DNA of 64,000 bases, from contig OZ316898.1 in NCBI GenBank assembly GCA_973895155.1, forward strand, positions 13,330,001-13,394,000. The letters are read 5' to 3'. Source of the DNA: Marsupella aquatica. Its lineage: Eukaryota; Marchantiophyta. The first letter of the stretch is position 1. Every line of letters begins with the position of its first letter. Below, in pieces: positions 1 through 11,646 of this stretch. A program made the translations under genes and the position numbers. The notes below the pieces were generated by a model. That model had not been told where the DNA came from, ran no database searches, and worked only from the letters and a program-made list of their open reading frames with translations.

Positions 1-55
1 AGTTACTATGTACAACATCTGGAATAATTCTTTGATAACTTTGACTTTCACAAGG
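1..55 (+). pseudogene. Element E DUF7869 gene, 5' fragment cut by element A
   Basis: These 55 bases encode, with one frameshift, a match to the stretch NTMYKLWSESFMNFDFHKG found in the complete copy of the gene on the other strand near 2.9 kb (here read as MYNIWNNSL, then NFDFHK in another frame). The last four bases, AAGG at 52-55, recur at 18604-18607 after element A. Removing A and one AAGG restores the codons for FHKGSAFAK and runs directly into the rest of the gene at 18608. The gene therefore belongs to an older copy, E, whose left part lies outside the window. Confidence 0.85.
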
Positions 56-80
56 ATCAGTCTATTCATTAAAACTGGAA
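56..80 (+). repeat. Left terminal inverted repeat of element A
   Basis: It starts ATCAGTCTATTCATTAAAA and continues CTGGAA. It pairs with 18579-18603 with mismatches only at positions 5 and 6. The core CTATTCATTAAAA is shared with both ends of BD and with the surviving right end of E. Confidence 0.92.
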
Positions 81-104
81 AATTCTTTGATCTTTGGACA
101 TTTA

Positions 105-250
105 GGCACCAAAAAATATATATTTGGGCACAAGAATTGTACATTTGGGCAGTGGGAGTTGTACATTTGGGCACCAGATGTTGTACATTTGGAGGATCAA
201 GATTGTACATAGGAGAAAATGAAATATTAATTTGGATTCTAAAGAAAAAC
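105..250 (+). repeat. Subterminal repeats, GTACATTTGG type
   Basis: Several copies of (T)TGTACATTTGGGCA and relatives lie just inside the left end of A. The same motif is dense inside the left end of BD (36063-36415), inside its right end (61018-61090), and in weaker form inside the right end of A (about 18475-18540). Placement next to the inverted repeats suggests transposase-binding subterminal repeats, as in other DNA transposons; this is inference. Confidence 0.7.
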
Positions 251-334
251 ATTTGGGTGATAATAATGTAAAATATATTGGATAAGAAGTAGAACTTACT
301 TACATTGATTCAATCTGACTAATAGAATATAACT

Positions 335-440
335 GTCTAGTAAAGCTTCAATATGATCGCTACCCATATAACTAGTAAAGCTTCAATAATTATGATCTCT
401 ACCCATATAACTAGTAAAGCTTCAATATGATCTCTACCCT
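335..440. repeat. Short tandem repeat, about 35-40 bp unit, three copies
   Basis: CTAGTAAAGCTTCAATATGA and the following TCTCTACCCATATAA recur three times with small differences. The rest of 270-860 is AT-rich and I see no gene in it; it is the 3' flank of the A transposase-like gene. Confidence 0.7.
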
Positions 441-865
441 TAGCTAGCTAAATTAACCTTCTACTTAGTTACTAATTGAGAGCATTTAATATATTAAATT
501 TGAATGATACCTGGCTTACTATCCATTCAGACATTCAAGTAATTTGTTACATTCTAAGCAACTCGAGTTGAAACTAAGGTTTACTAGTAAGAGGCAGTCA
601 CATCCTATCATGGATATTAAGACTTCATGTAATATATAGTCTGTATTGATATAATAATTAATTAAAGCAATTATAAAGGTATCCAAGTCCAATTACCTCC
701 ACCTATTCAAACTAGTATCCCAAAATATTATAATAATTAGTTACTTTAAAAATAGATATACTACTTAGTACTAACCAACAGTAAGTACTAAAGACATCTC
801 TAATTCCAAACTAATTGACATAGACTCCCTCACTCTGACAGAGTGACTACTAAAAAACATTTGAC

Positions 866-3800
866 TTACTCAACAATCCCTTCCATGTAGGTTTTGAGTG
901 TTTTCAAAACATTCTTGGGAATGGTCAAACCTCTATCAATTATATTTTCTTCTCTAGAGCGTGACTTGAATCCATACATAGCAGAATTAGCAAATTGCCA
1001 ACGTTCAGTGGCACTGTCAAACCCAGGATCCACCTCCCAAGTCTTAGTGGTCTGAAAGCAACGTGAATATCGCACATGATCCGGTGCATCATGCTTACCA
1101 TGTTTAGGCCTCCACCATTGCACTTGGAACATAGGAGCATACCGTATACTAGTAGGAGAATTCTCATTGCATTACAATTCTCCTGAAGGAACTTCATGGT
1201 TTGGGTCCACAACACCCAAAGCTCTCACCAACTAGAAACGTTCTTTCCCATTCTTCTTATCCCATTCATCCTCTGGATGGAGAAATACAAAGTGACCCTC
1301 TTGAATGTCCTGCAGAGGAATCCAACGTGCAAGTTCTTGCTCGTGTCGAGCGCCAACAAATGTTGCAGCTTGATCCTCCATCTCTTCCAGGTACTCATTT
1401 TGAAGCTCCACCATTTCTGGATTCTGTGTACTACTACTAGGCTCCCCCAATGGTTCAGAGGTTCCTGTACTATTAACCTTGTAACCAGTTCCGTGGTTGG
1501 TTTTTGGCCAGAACTCATATGTCAATGTTAACTGTATTTCTACCTCCCCTTCAATTGTAAGCTCCCCAGATAATACTTGCACCACCATCTCCCAATATTT
1601 CACCAAAGTAAACCGCTCACGATATGCTGTAGAGGTCTCATCCTTACAACTCTTCTTCAAAAACTCAATGTAATGATTAAGGAATGGGATGGTTTCTTCA
1701 ACCTTGCCTCGTACATCCCCGGAGATGGGTTTTGCAAACGGTTGACCTTCTGGTAAAATGAGAGCATTGGTGTTGGAATCAGTTCTCCAAATGGACCTTC
1801 CGGTTGGAGGGTACCAAGGTTGTTTCACATGTGCTTTGTATTGATAAATTGGAACATTATCTCTCATAGAGAACAGAAATACCACTGGTTTTGAGTGACC
1901 CTCTATGTCTTTTACCTTGAAAGTTTTCAAAAACTCTTTGTAAGCTGCAACCTCTTGGATCAATCGTGGGACAAGATGAATGCTTTCACACTCCCAAACC
2001 TCACCCATCAACCCCAAGAGGGTAGAAAACTCAGTGTACTTCACTTGGTTGGATACTTTCAAAAACAATGCATCGACATCCTCATGGGTGTGACCAACCA
2101 TGAGAAACGACATCTGCACTGTTTCAAAAACCCCTCTACTAACAAGCTCATTGCAAAATGCCATCATGTACTGGTTTTTGTTATCTTTCCCTGGATTATC
2201 TATTTGCAAGGTCAGGTGCCTTGGCAATGGTTTGAAAGAGGTAGACGTAGCCTTGGGATCAACACCAAAGTCGTCATCCACCACATTTGATAACCCAAGA
2301 TCTTGGTCATCTTCAGCTCCTTGAAATCTAGCAATTGAGACTTTTTTGGGTCCTAAGTAACCTGCGAGAAATGCTTCAAAGTCCAAAAGAGATTGAAAAA
2401 TTGGCCTCGTTGCAGCCCAATATAATCCTTCAAGGAGGTCTCCAGATTTTTCCCCCTTGTAATCCTCCAGATCTCTAAGGCACTTGGCCAATGATGTCAC
2501 TGTGAAGTTTGCATCTCCCGGCCAAAGCCCAGTGAAACTGAAGTGAGCATACACTCCGGGATCCCTTCCATGGGTCAACATCCCAGTGAGCGCAATGGGG
2601 AGCGGTTGACCACTACCAGACAATGATTTAGGAGTGGGGACCAACCTAGGGATCGAAGTCTTGGCTTGGTCCATCTTGTCATGTATAATGCAAAGATAGT
2701 TCTCAGGATCCTTCTTCGCAAGAACCCTATGAGCATAGTAAACATATCTCCTAGACATTTGCTCACGAAGATGGCCAGCTCTTCTTTCCTCAATCTCTAA
2801 ATGCTCTTTCTTTCTCTTCTCCCGCATCAACTGATCTTTGAACTTAGTGCAAAGTGTACACTTTGCAAATGCACTTCCCTTGTGAAAGTCAAAATTCATG
2901 AAGGACTCACTCCAGAGTTTATACATAGTGTTTTCACTCACCTTCACGTAGCCATCTAATTCCATTTTTGAGTATACCTCCTCAAAAATCTCTTTCTTTG
3001 TGAAACAAGATGGAAGTCTGTACTCAATTGTGTCAGTACCATGAGACCCTCCATAGGGAAGATGCGGCATGGGTTCTCCGTTTTGGGTTAGAATGGACTC
3101 CAACAAAGCACAAGCGTGCAAGGTGCTTCCCCGTGTCTTGTGTGAACCCTTGTTTCCGTGGAATCCAACCGTGCAACCTGCTTCATATTGATTTTTGTAA
3201 TCATAATACTTGGCAATGCTGAATCCATGCATTTTAATAAATGCACCCTTGCAAACAAGTCTACTTACAACAAAATATCCTTTTGTCTCCACTTCCTTCT
3301 CCCTACAGCCAAAAAGAGTGAGAATGTGACTGGTTTTGTTGTCGCTTGACATCCCATGGTATTCCCTCCTTATCGCCTGTAGGTCTTCTCTCGGCATGTT
3401 GAGGCAACACTTCAACTTACAACAACCATCTCTTTGGATGGAGTCAATTTCCTCCTCTGTGATTTTCAGTATCGCCCGAGACTCCAAGTGCTTCTTCCTT
3501 TTTTCATCTGGGTTAACCTTTGTTCTCTTGATGAAATTATACGGGCGCTTTGAAAACTTAGTGTCACCTTTCATATCTACCTCTAGATGATCTCGACCAT
3601 CAATAATTGGTTTCGGAGAAACCTCTTCAATGAGATCCAGAAGAAAAATACCCCTTGATATCAGCAGAAGTGAACGGATGGCCCACCTAACAAGACCAGG
3701 CACTCTTGGGGAGATATTTGGGAAAAATAGAGGGTCAATCACGCGTGTGACCACAACCCCAACGTGATCTGGCCCAAGAACCTCATCATCAATTGCACCT

Positions 3801-4579
3801 GACTTGAAAGGAACTGGGATGATGCCAACCCCCACTTTGGTCCGATTATCCTCAACATACAATTCCACCTCCTCGGTCATCCAATTAGAACGCAAACTAT
3901 AATCCTTGAAATTATAATTTCCAAAAACATCCCGTGTGGACAGGTCGTTTAGTATATCTTGGGAAGAACTCCTCCGAGTATCATCCTTTAAATTCCAGAA
4001 TACAAAAGTGTCCAATGCTTCCTGAATGGTATCGGCTCCAGCGTGAGGAAAGGGTAACCTCTCCCTTCCTTGAAAAACTTCACATATTTTCACACTAATC
4101 CTAGAAGTGCTAAGTCTTTCATTGTGACAGGTCTCATCGGGATTCGTCTTGAATACAAATCCACGAGCCACAATCTGATTGCCGATACAGAGCTCGACTT
4201 CATCGCCAGATATAATCGAGTCTCCCAAAATTCCCACCAAAGATTTTTCTGGTACAAAACCGGGAACCGTATCCTTTGTAGAACAAGAGTCATCCATTTG
4301 TGTTGTCGCTGGAGTTGACTGTGACTTCAAATATGCAAAAGAGGCATCCCAAATAATGCAGGAGTCGACAGCATCAAACAGGGTCCGGATCGGCGGCAAA
4401 GGGTAAGGAATTTCCCGTGATCCCTCATAGCACTTCTGAATGAGAACTCCAATACGATTACTTCCCAAATCAACATTACGCACTGAGTCACCCGGGTCAA
4501 CCTTGAGGATGGTCCCGCAAGCAACTTCCACTCCGTCGATTACGAGGAAAACCTCGTCCCCTCGAAAGAAAATCCCCAT
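866..4579 (-). pseudogene. Element A DUF7869 transposase-like gene (decayed)
   Basis: Reading from 4579, the protein begins MGIFFRGDEVFLVIDG. It has three successive modules of about 80 residues (pattern VACGTILKVDP...LPYPLP...FDAVDSCIIW), which I compare to the DUF8039 domain of plant CACTA-associated proteins. A Cys-rich segment (CCKLKCCLNMPRED) and a CTLC segment follow. The DUF7869-like core has IHDKMDQ, then LQIDNPGKDNKNQ, then FLMVGHTHEDVDALF, a likely Asp-based RNase H-fold catalytic set. A BAH/Tudor-like tail (FVFLHPEDE..., QVQWWRPKHGK) ends at 866. A TAG at about 1232 replaces the Trp codon seen in copy E (TGG), and the frame is lost again near 1145-1195. The true first exon lies upstream of the intron with palindromes at 4614-4743 and was not identified. 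It is homologous to the genes at 18608-20444 and 36689-40450. Confidence 0.88.
3579..3598. promoter_or_regulatory. Exonic A-type palindrome in the transposase-like gene
   Basis: On the minus strand the coding DNA reads GTCGAGATCATCTAGAGGT and encodes GRDHLEV. The homologous position in the BD gene (39399-39419) carries a BD-type palindrome that encodes DRDDLYP. The site is conserved in place while its arms change with the element. Confidence 0.75.
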
Positions 4580-4613
4580 TTTGAAAACGTGGTCCAAACC
4601 GTTGGATGTAGTT

Positions 4614-5055
4614 ACCTCGAGATGATCTCGAGGTAAAGTGACTACAAAAACAAACCAAAAAACCCAAGTGTAGAAGTTTATCCCGCAAAACTGTGTGATA
4701 GAGAAAATAAGAAACTCTTCTACCTCGAGACAATCTCGAGGTAGAAGAGGGACCAAAAACACCAATATGTAAAAATTCAGAAGTATTTAGCTCAAGACGA
4801 TCTTGAGGTAGAATATGAAATCTCACTAAATAGCGAATTCAGATTCTATAACTCCGACTATCTACAAACCCAATTAGAAGAAGGACAACCGAATGCACGA
4901 TTAGATAGAAGGCAAAAGTTAATAATTTTGAGGATCAAACTTATGACTCGAGATGATCTTGAGCCAAAAAGGAAATTGTATTTGACAAAGATACTATTAT
5001 GAATAATAAGCACCCCAAAATAAGAACATATAAATGGCTCTAGATGATCTAGAGG
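4614..5055. repeat. Cluster of A-type palindromes in the 5' part of the transposase-like gene
   Basis: Five sites lie here: 4614-4634 (perfect apart from the centre, CTCGAGATGATCTCGAG), 4721-4743, 4791-4807 (CTCAAGACGATCTTGAG), about 4946-4965, and 5037-5054 (CTCTAGATGATCTAGAG). They lie in the predicted intron or leader of the minus-strand gene. The general form is CTCGAGATNATCTCGAG with compensating changes in both arms. Confidence 0.85.
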
Positions 5056-5944
5056 TATGATTTGGTGCAATTAAGAAAGTAGGCTCTCAGTTTACTGAGA
5101 AATAGCTTCTAAAAGGCCATCAAATAGAGGGAAAAGGCTTCCAAATGGATTTTGACCGACATTAGTATAAGCTAAAAAGGTTTGGGTTTCTAAAAGATAG
5201 GAGCTCAATTATTTTAGACCTCCTTCAGAGCTTAAAATGATAATGTCTTGACATATCCTAAACACAAATGCAGAGTCCACAACCCTTAAAAATAACGATA
5301 GAAAGAGATCAGAGCAGAAATCTAGAGCCAGAGAGAGGGAGAGGGAGAGGGAGAGAGAGCAGAGAGAGGCAAAGGGAGCAACGAGCGAGCAGTGAAACGA
5401 AATGAGAAGAATGACCCACGGGAGAGCAAAGAGAAGCAATATATAAAATCCTGACTAACAAAAAGGCCAATCAGACGGCTTGGTTGAACTTGTGGCACGG
5501 CTAAACTCGCGATAGAGCTGAAGTACGGATAACAATAATGACAACACGTGTGACCATAATAATGACTGTACACACCCAGCAAGTTGCATGGCAGCCTGCT
5601 TGAGCCTGCACGAGCCCGTGGCACGCTTGGCACGACCCTCAAGGCCGACCCCCGAGGGGCTTATAGTGGCTTCAGGGGGTTTGAACTCCCCATTTTCACA
5701 TTCGCCTCCTCGCCTCCTCGCGTCCCTTGCCTCCTTGCCTCTAGATTTTTTTGCGCTCTTGCCTCGAGATCCTTGTATTAGCCTCAAGATATTAGAGGGC
5801 CAAGATTATTTTTTTTCCTCAAGATTTTATAGGGTCAAGATTTTGTGTCTAGGCTCGAGATTTGATAGGGTTGAGATTTTCTGTTTAGGCTCAAGATTTG
5901 TTTTTAAGTTCTCAGCCCGTAGTACATTCCTCTCTTCACCAGCC
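5055..5944. promoter_or_regulatory. Divergent intergenic / promoter region of element A
   Basis: This stretch separates the minus-strand transposase-like gene from the plus-strand ParB/MTase gene. It contains a GA-rich microsatellite (about 5325-5375), a TATA-like ATATATAAAATC at 5439-5450, a CT-rich stretch (CCTCCTCGCCTCCTCGCG, about 5704-5725) and half-palindromes (GCCTCGAGATCC at about 5760, AGGCTCGAGATTT at about 5850). BD has a similar CT-rich stretch at the same place (42290-42400). Promoter function is inferred from position only. Confidence 0.45.
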
Positions 5945-6062
5945 ATGTCGACTGTTGTAGATTTCTCCAAGGAGGACTTCGCTGAGTACAACCTTGCAAC
6001 CGTTGGGGATGAGCTTCAGACCCATCTAGACTCAGCGCATCAGATCCATCGCACCATTAAAC
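5945..6062 (+). CDS. Element A ParB/MTase gene, exon 1
   Basis: The ATG at 5945 opens MSTVVDFSKEDFAEYNLATV and the exon ends ...HRTIK plus one base, before the donor GTAATT at 6063. The exon ends in phase 1. The acceptor at 12281 supplies the other two bases and makes Arg, then AKLGSPN. The BD copy has the same arrangement (exon 1 at 42526-42655, phase 1, Arg at the joint, first residues MDPSRPIHVS). The shared phase and joint residue support this exon although the two sequences have diverged strongly. Function of this short N-terminal segment is unknown. Confidence 0.7.
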
Positions 6063-6097
6063 GTAATTCATCATCTTTGTTGATTGTTCAGGTTTAA

Positions 6098-6900
6098 CTC
6101 GAGATCGTCTCGAGCTTCAATTGGTCCAATTGTTTCTGGATTCCTTGGATGCAGTTGAGGCTCGAGATCATTTCGAGCCTATTGATGTTTTCTGCATTAC
6201 TTTGCTTCAAAATTTTGTGATATCAATTGATTTTGCATTTGATGTAAGTGGCATGAGGCTCGAGATAGCCTCGAGCCAATATGCATTTCCTGCATGTTAC
6301 CTAGTCAGATTTCTTCAAGCTCTTATAATTCAAAAGTGAACATCATATCCAAAATATCTAAAATTTCCTTCCTCCAGGGACTTCTCTACCCTCCAACTCG
6401 TTCTGATCATTGACATCCGAACGGGTTTGTGGGTATGAGAAGTCAATGGAGAAAGTGGATTTTAATCATTGATTGAATATGATGTTCATTGTTGAATATG
6501 ATATTAGGATCACTCGTTTGAGATGTTAGGCTCGAGATCGTCTCGAGCCAAATATATTCATCACCAACTTCCATTATGTTCATTCGTATCCCTTGATCGA
6601 TTTCTTCCAGTTGGAAGGACTCCATGTCGTCTACTTCAATTACTAATATCCTATCCAATATGATCCAACATTGCCTTTTGGACCACTTTCTTAGTCCTCC
6701 AACTCGTTTGTGAAGATGACAAACCACTGAGTTAGAGGGTTTTGAATGTGGTCAAATAAGTGACATTGGATCATTTTTGAATGATTTATGATATGCAATG
6801 GAATAAAACCTCAACTGATATATCTGAGGATCAAGATCATCTCGAGCCCTTGTATTTTTCTTTTAAACAGATGGTGGCTCGAGATCATCTCGAGCCTCTT
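6098..6900. repeat. A-type palindromes in intron 1 of the ParB/MTase gene
   Basis: Six sites lie in 0.8 kb, among them 6098-6114 (CTCGAGATCGTCTCGAG), about 6161, about 6260 (CTCGAGATAGCCTCGAG), about 6532 (CTCGAGATCGTCTCGAG), about 6830 and about 6877 (CTCGAGATCATCTCGAG). The palindrome often extends to GGCTCGAG...CTCGAGCC. They lie in intron 1, upstream of the R1 insertion. Confidence 0.88.
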
Positions 6901-7051
6901 GTAGTTCTTGGCTATTGTGTTCTCTTTTTAGATTTCTGTGATGCCTAGCCAGGAATCACTCGGCCAGTTAAGTGGGTAAAGCAGGAATGCACCCTAGAAA
7001 CACCTTAGTATAAGGACAAAACAAGGAAAATATAAACAATTAGGGGTGACT

Positions 7052-10000
7052 ATGGAACCCGGACCGAGGCCGGAGGTAAGGACGCTGGGGGTGAAAACTT
7101 GATTAGGGTTAGGGCGCGCTAAGCGTCGGCGGCTAGGAAGGATCAACGGAAGGAAGGACCGGAAGAGGAGAGGGGTAAGGACCTCTCGCGAGGAATAGTG
7201 GCTCATTTGCAAGAACGAACTGGGCAGACGACTACGGGAGGCCAAATGTTGTCAGCTGCTTAGACAAGCACTCGGGGTGGGAACAGATACCAACGATCGA
7301 CTCAAGGAGGGTATGAGCAACGTCAATCAAGCGACACATTTCTGGGGATGCCTGTTCGAACGGGCAACCGAGTACATCAAGACTTACGAGGACGAAGAAT
7401 CAGAAAAGGCAGCTCGAGAATGACAGGAGCTCGCTCGATTGTGGGAGCTGCAGAAGACGGCTTTCTTAGGAGGCGAACTCATCAAGGCCGAGTTCTTGTG
7501 GACTCCTACTTCCAATCAGCTTGACGATCTTCTGTTTTGCGAAGACAAAATCATCGGCATTCGAGAGGCCATCAAGAACTGCAATGACATACACTGGGAA
7601 TTGAAGGGTAGCACGGAGGGGTGGACAAAGGCAACTGTGCTAGGAGAAACCTCCACGGCAGCCGAAATGAAGAGGAAGGGAGCCGTCAACGATGAAGCCA
7701 CCCCGGCAAAAAGAACGAGGTCGGCGGCACCAAAGAGGCCAGCCGAGCAGCAGAGCAGGAGGCAGGGAGAAGCCGAAGAGGAGGAGGTCGATCCCATCAA
7801 TGCCATTCCAACCAGGGATGACACCTGGAAAGGCTGGGCGGCAACCCTACCAGTGGAGGTGCAACTACATTTTGCACGGGAGGAGGATGCATGCTTTACG
7901 GCCATGCAGACCAAGAAGTACCAAGGCTTCATGGCCGGATCCGGCTTAGAGGCCTTTGTAAGATTACCATGGCTGAAGCCGGAGGTGCCGGATTCAGACC
8001 TATTAGAATTCGTGGGGTCATGGGAACCCGAGACCAATTGCACGAGGATATATGGGAAGGATTTATATCTTACTCCCAAGGTGATTGCCGAAGTGTTTGG
8101 CTTGCCGATAGGCAATAAGACCAAGGTTGATACCAGGAAGACCTTGCCTGACAAAGAGTTCCGGTCGTTCCCCGGGCCATCAACGAAGAATGGCTTCTTC
8201 CGGAACACCTGCACCAACCCGCACATAGGAGAGATGATAGACTTCTTGCGGGTAACCATGCATTGTAACTTGCCAAGGGCAGAGATCGGCAAGGCACAGG
8301 TCTATCTGGCAGAGAGGCTAGACCCAAGCCGGGACTACAACGGGTACCTCCTCAACCAATTGAAGAAAATCTTAAAGGAGGAGCAGCAAGTAATTGGCAT
8401 GGGGAGCGTGTCGCGGCTTGGCTATCACATATCGCTGTTGTGCCGGTATGCCAGAGGTCAGACGTTTGCCCCAGTACTTCCCCTACAGGTAAGGGCACCC
8501 GAGGAAGCTCCAGCACCGAGGCCGGTAGCAGAGAAGCCTCAACCACCTGTTAACCCTACGATTGAGCAGGTGTTTAGGCCAAGGAAGGAAGACTTGCCAA
8601 TGCAGCAACCAAGCATGCAGAATCTGCTGAAAATGCTGGAGAAGGAAAAGACGGCACCAGCACCGGCTTTGGCAGCGGCACCAATACAGGACACTGCCCC
8701 AAAGGTCAACTTAAGCAGACTTAGAAGGGAAAACTCCTTTACCGAAAACAAGGAGAGAATCAAGCCAGAATCCAAGCCGGGTGTTCGAATGTACGTGGGA
8801 GTCTCAAGCTCTGAATCTGAGGCAGAATTGCCTGAAGCTCCTACCGACGAGGAGGAGAGGGAGAAGCCAGAAGTCCAAGAAGTAGAGGAGGCAGTGGAGG
8901 ACTGCAGCCATGATAACTCCGACTATGGGTCGGACCATCACGTTCCAGGAGTAAGGACCTGTGGCCGGTTTATCCCCACACTTCCAAGGGTAGTACGAGG
9001 GGACCCCAACCAGCAGAGTAGCCCTGAGTCTCCCCCACCAGATGTTGCTCCCCCGAGCTTTGACGGCATAAAATAGACGGCGCAAGAATTTCAGGAGTGA
9101 ATCAGGCAGGAGGAGGAGGCAGCCCTGGCTAGGGAAAAGGATTTGCCAGGAGGAGATTGGCCGGAGGACATCAGGTGGCTAGCCGAAAAAGGAACCAAAC
9201 CTCTAGCCACGATTGAAGAGATCCGCAAGACGGCTTGGGAACAGAGGCCGCGATGGACGATGCCGATCACTTCTACTTACTCCACCTACGCTAAGAATAG
9301 AGCCATGGAGTATGGTGAGATATGTGGGGAACTTGCGCTCGGCATCTTTGGGGAGGAGTTGGAGGTAGGACCCTTTTTCCATAGGGAGCAGTTGGAGAAG
9401 CACCAATTAGAAGAAGCGGTGGCTTTAGAGAGAAGCAAGAAGGACGAGGTCATCCAGCGGCTTAGGAGGATGGAAGCCGAGATTGAAGATCTAAGGGCGG
9501 CCAAGAAAGCCCAAGATGAACTGCGGATTGAGCGGCATGAGCTGAACATCATGCAGGGGCAGTTGGACACCGCGCAGGCTGATAATCAGATTATCAAGGA
9601 TAAACTGACTCAGACCCAGGGAGAATTGGCCGACGCAATCAAGGACAGGGAGAAATGGAAGAAGGAGCTGAGAGACGTAGAGGAGGCCCATATAGCAGTC
9701 AACAACCGGGTCACGGTGGAGACTTAGAGAAGGGAGAGGGCGCTGAAGGGAGAGCTTGAGGTCATCCGCAGAGCCCTTGAGCAGAAGGAGGCCGAGTTAG
9801 GGAAATCCTATCAAGGGATTATTGCGCTACAGCAGGAGCTTGCGTCCTTGACGGCCAGCTTCAGGGCCGACCTGCGGGAGAAGGACGCCCAGCTCGACCA
9901 GACTTATGCCAAGATGAATAACATGGAGTCTGAGGTCGTAGCGGAGCTCGACAAGGAGCTAAGAGCAACCCAGGAGGAGAGGGCTACCACCAAGAAGGAA

Positions 10001-10683
10001 TTGGAGGAAGCCAAAAACGAGCTGGAGGAGGCACGTAAGGACCTGGATGAGACCCAGGAGGAGTTGGAGGAAATCACGAGGAAGATGGAGAACCTACAGC
10101 GGCGGGCCGACAACCAAACAGAGCGGCTGAAGAAACAAGCCACAGTATTTAAATGCTTAGCTGGATCAGGTCCATCTCCCATTGGGACAAACCAGTTAGT
10201 TACCCGGGGTGGTAATTGCCGAAGGACCAGCCGTGACACACGGCCTGGTGCCGGACATTGGCGGCAAGGGGAAGGAACCGACTATGGAGATAGTGAAGAA
10301 GAAGAAGCGGAAACCTTCGGGGTCCGGAGGTTATTCGACCCCTCAAGCCGTACTCAAACCGGTACCAACCTCCGGCATGAACATGGCAATAGATCCCGCT
10401 ATCACCAAAGGTGGGGATGGCGCGGCCCAAGCCGAACTACTCAGTAATGAGGCCGGTATCCCAGATCTGCCTCTTGAGCAGGCCGGGGAGGCCGTAGCCG
10501 AGGCTGAGGCCGTAGCCGTGAATGATTTCCGAGCCGAGGCCGAACCCGAGGGTGGGCCCAGTCAGGCCGATGGAGAGTTGACTCAGTCAAGGACAGGTAA
10601 TCTGTCAGGGAACGAACCAACGGCAGTGGCTGAGGAGGAAGCGTTGGGGGCATCCATTGAGGATCCACCACCGGTGTCGTGAC
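7052..10683 (+). pseudogene. R1 gag-like gene (decayed)
   Basis: It starts MEPGPRPEVR at 7052 and aligns along its whole length with the open 1210-residue gag-like protein of R2. It has many stops, most of them C-to-T changes relative to R2: TGA near 7100 (R2 has CGA), TGA near 7422, TAG at 9074-9076 (R2 has CAG), TGA near 9098 (CGA), TAG near 9725. The longest open parts are 7439-9076, 9143-9727 and 9848-10447. The middle contains LPWLKPEVP and LTPKVIAEVFGLPIG, a pattern shared with R3 and faintly like the plant mobile domain. The last third is a long coiled coil rich in Glu, Lys and Arg. Confidence 0.85.
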
Positions 10684-11166
10684 GGTGCAAGGGCGCCGTT
10701 CCTTTTAGGAAGGGCGGACGTGGAGGTAGGAGGCGTGAGTGGGCAGGGCGGGCGCTGATCTCTAAGTTTAGGATTAGGATCAGGACCAGGAGGCGGCCCT
10801 GACACTTAGCTTAGTGGGATTGCGGTTCCACTGGTAGGAGCAACACTTGTGCTCCTGCCTTGCTGTACATAGGTAGATCCGGGCAGATAGATTACTGTTA
10901 GGTAGATTAGGCTTACGCTGCAAAGAATTAGGCGGATCCACTACCAGGATAAATACCTGGGCAGCGGGGAGCTCAGGGCCTCTTCTTTAGTAAGTTTTTA
11001 GTTTGCACCAGCCGGGCTGGGATCAAGTAGTAAGAGAAGCTCTTGGTTAGTCATACCGTGACCTTGTGTATATTCATGTTTCCTCATGCCTAAGAGCTGA
11101 ATAGAGTTGGCCTCACGGCTTAGTTCGCAGAGCTTGTGTATGAGATATACTATTTGTATGGCAAGT

Positions 11167-11646
11167 GCCCCGGGTACGCAACTCTTATATAATAGACAGG
11201 GGTCTACATTTTTATATGGACTAAAAAGTTGGCTATACAAAATAATTAAAATTTGAAAAAACCTGGGTTTCCCACTTTTAAAAATTTTCAAGTCATATAA
11301 AAGGTTTGGTTTCCTTCATTTTCCATATGAAATTAAAAAATATTCCTACACATGTTGTAATTTTTATTAAAAGATTTTTAAAATTTTAATAAAAATCCTA
11401 AAAAGCTGGCTAGTTTGGTTGTAGACCCCTGTATTAAAAAAAACCCATATAATTTGGTTTTGATCAACTTTTTGTACATCAAAACATGCTTGGTTTTTTT
11501 TTTAAGTTACATTTTTGGATTCCTTGAGTTCAGAGGTACAAGACTTTAGTAGACTAAAATGAAATCTAAGATGGTCAATTGGATATAAGGCCATTATAAG
11601 GAATTAAAAACTTGCCTTATAAAAAGGGGAGTTGCATACCCGGGGC
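11167..11646. mobile_element. MITE inserted in the 3' part of R1
   Basis: This 480-bp segment has inverted ends (GCCCCGGGTACGCAACTC at the left, GAGTTGCATACCCGGGGC at the right, one mismatch) and is flanked by AAGT (11163-11166 and 11647-11650). The empty site GGCAAGTGCATGG is present in R2 (minus strand, near 30380). It contains a further inverted pair (AGGGGTCTAC near 11200 and GTAGACCCCTG near 11430). It has no coding capacity. Confidence 0.9.

Noticed and set aside
8-271. Small frame with IYIWAQELYIWAVGVVHLG
   Set aside because: It spans the TIR and the subterminal GTACATTTGG repeats of element A.
4580-4765. N-terminal extension of the A DUF7869 frame (LPRDCLEVEEF, LPRDHLEV)
   Set aside because: These residues come from palindromes in an intron or leader; homology with BD starts at HV.MGIF.
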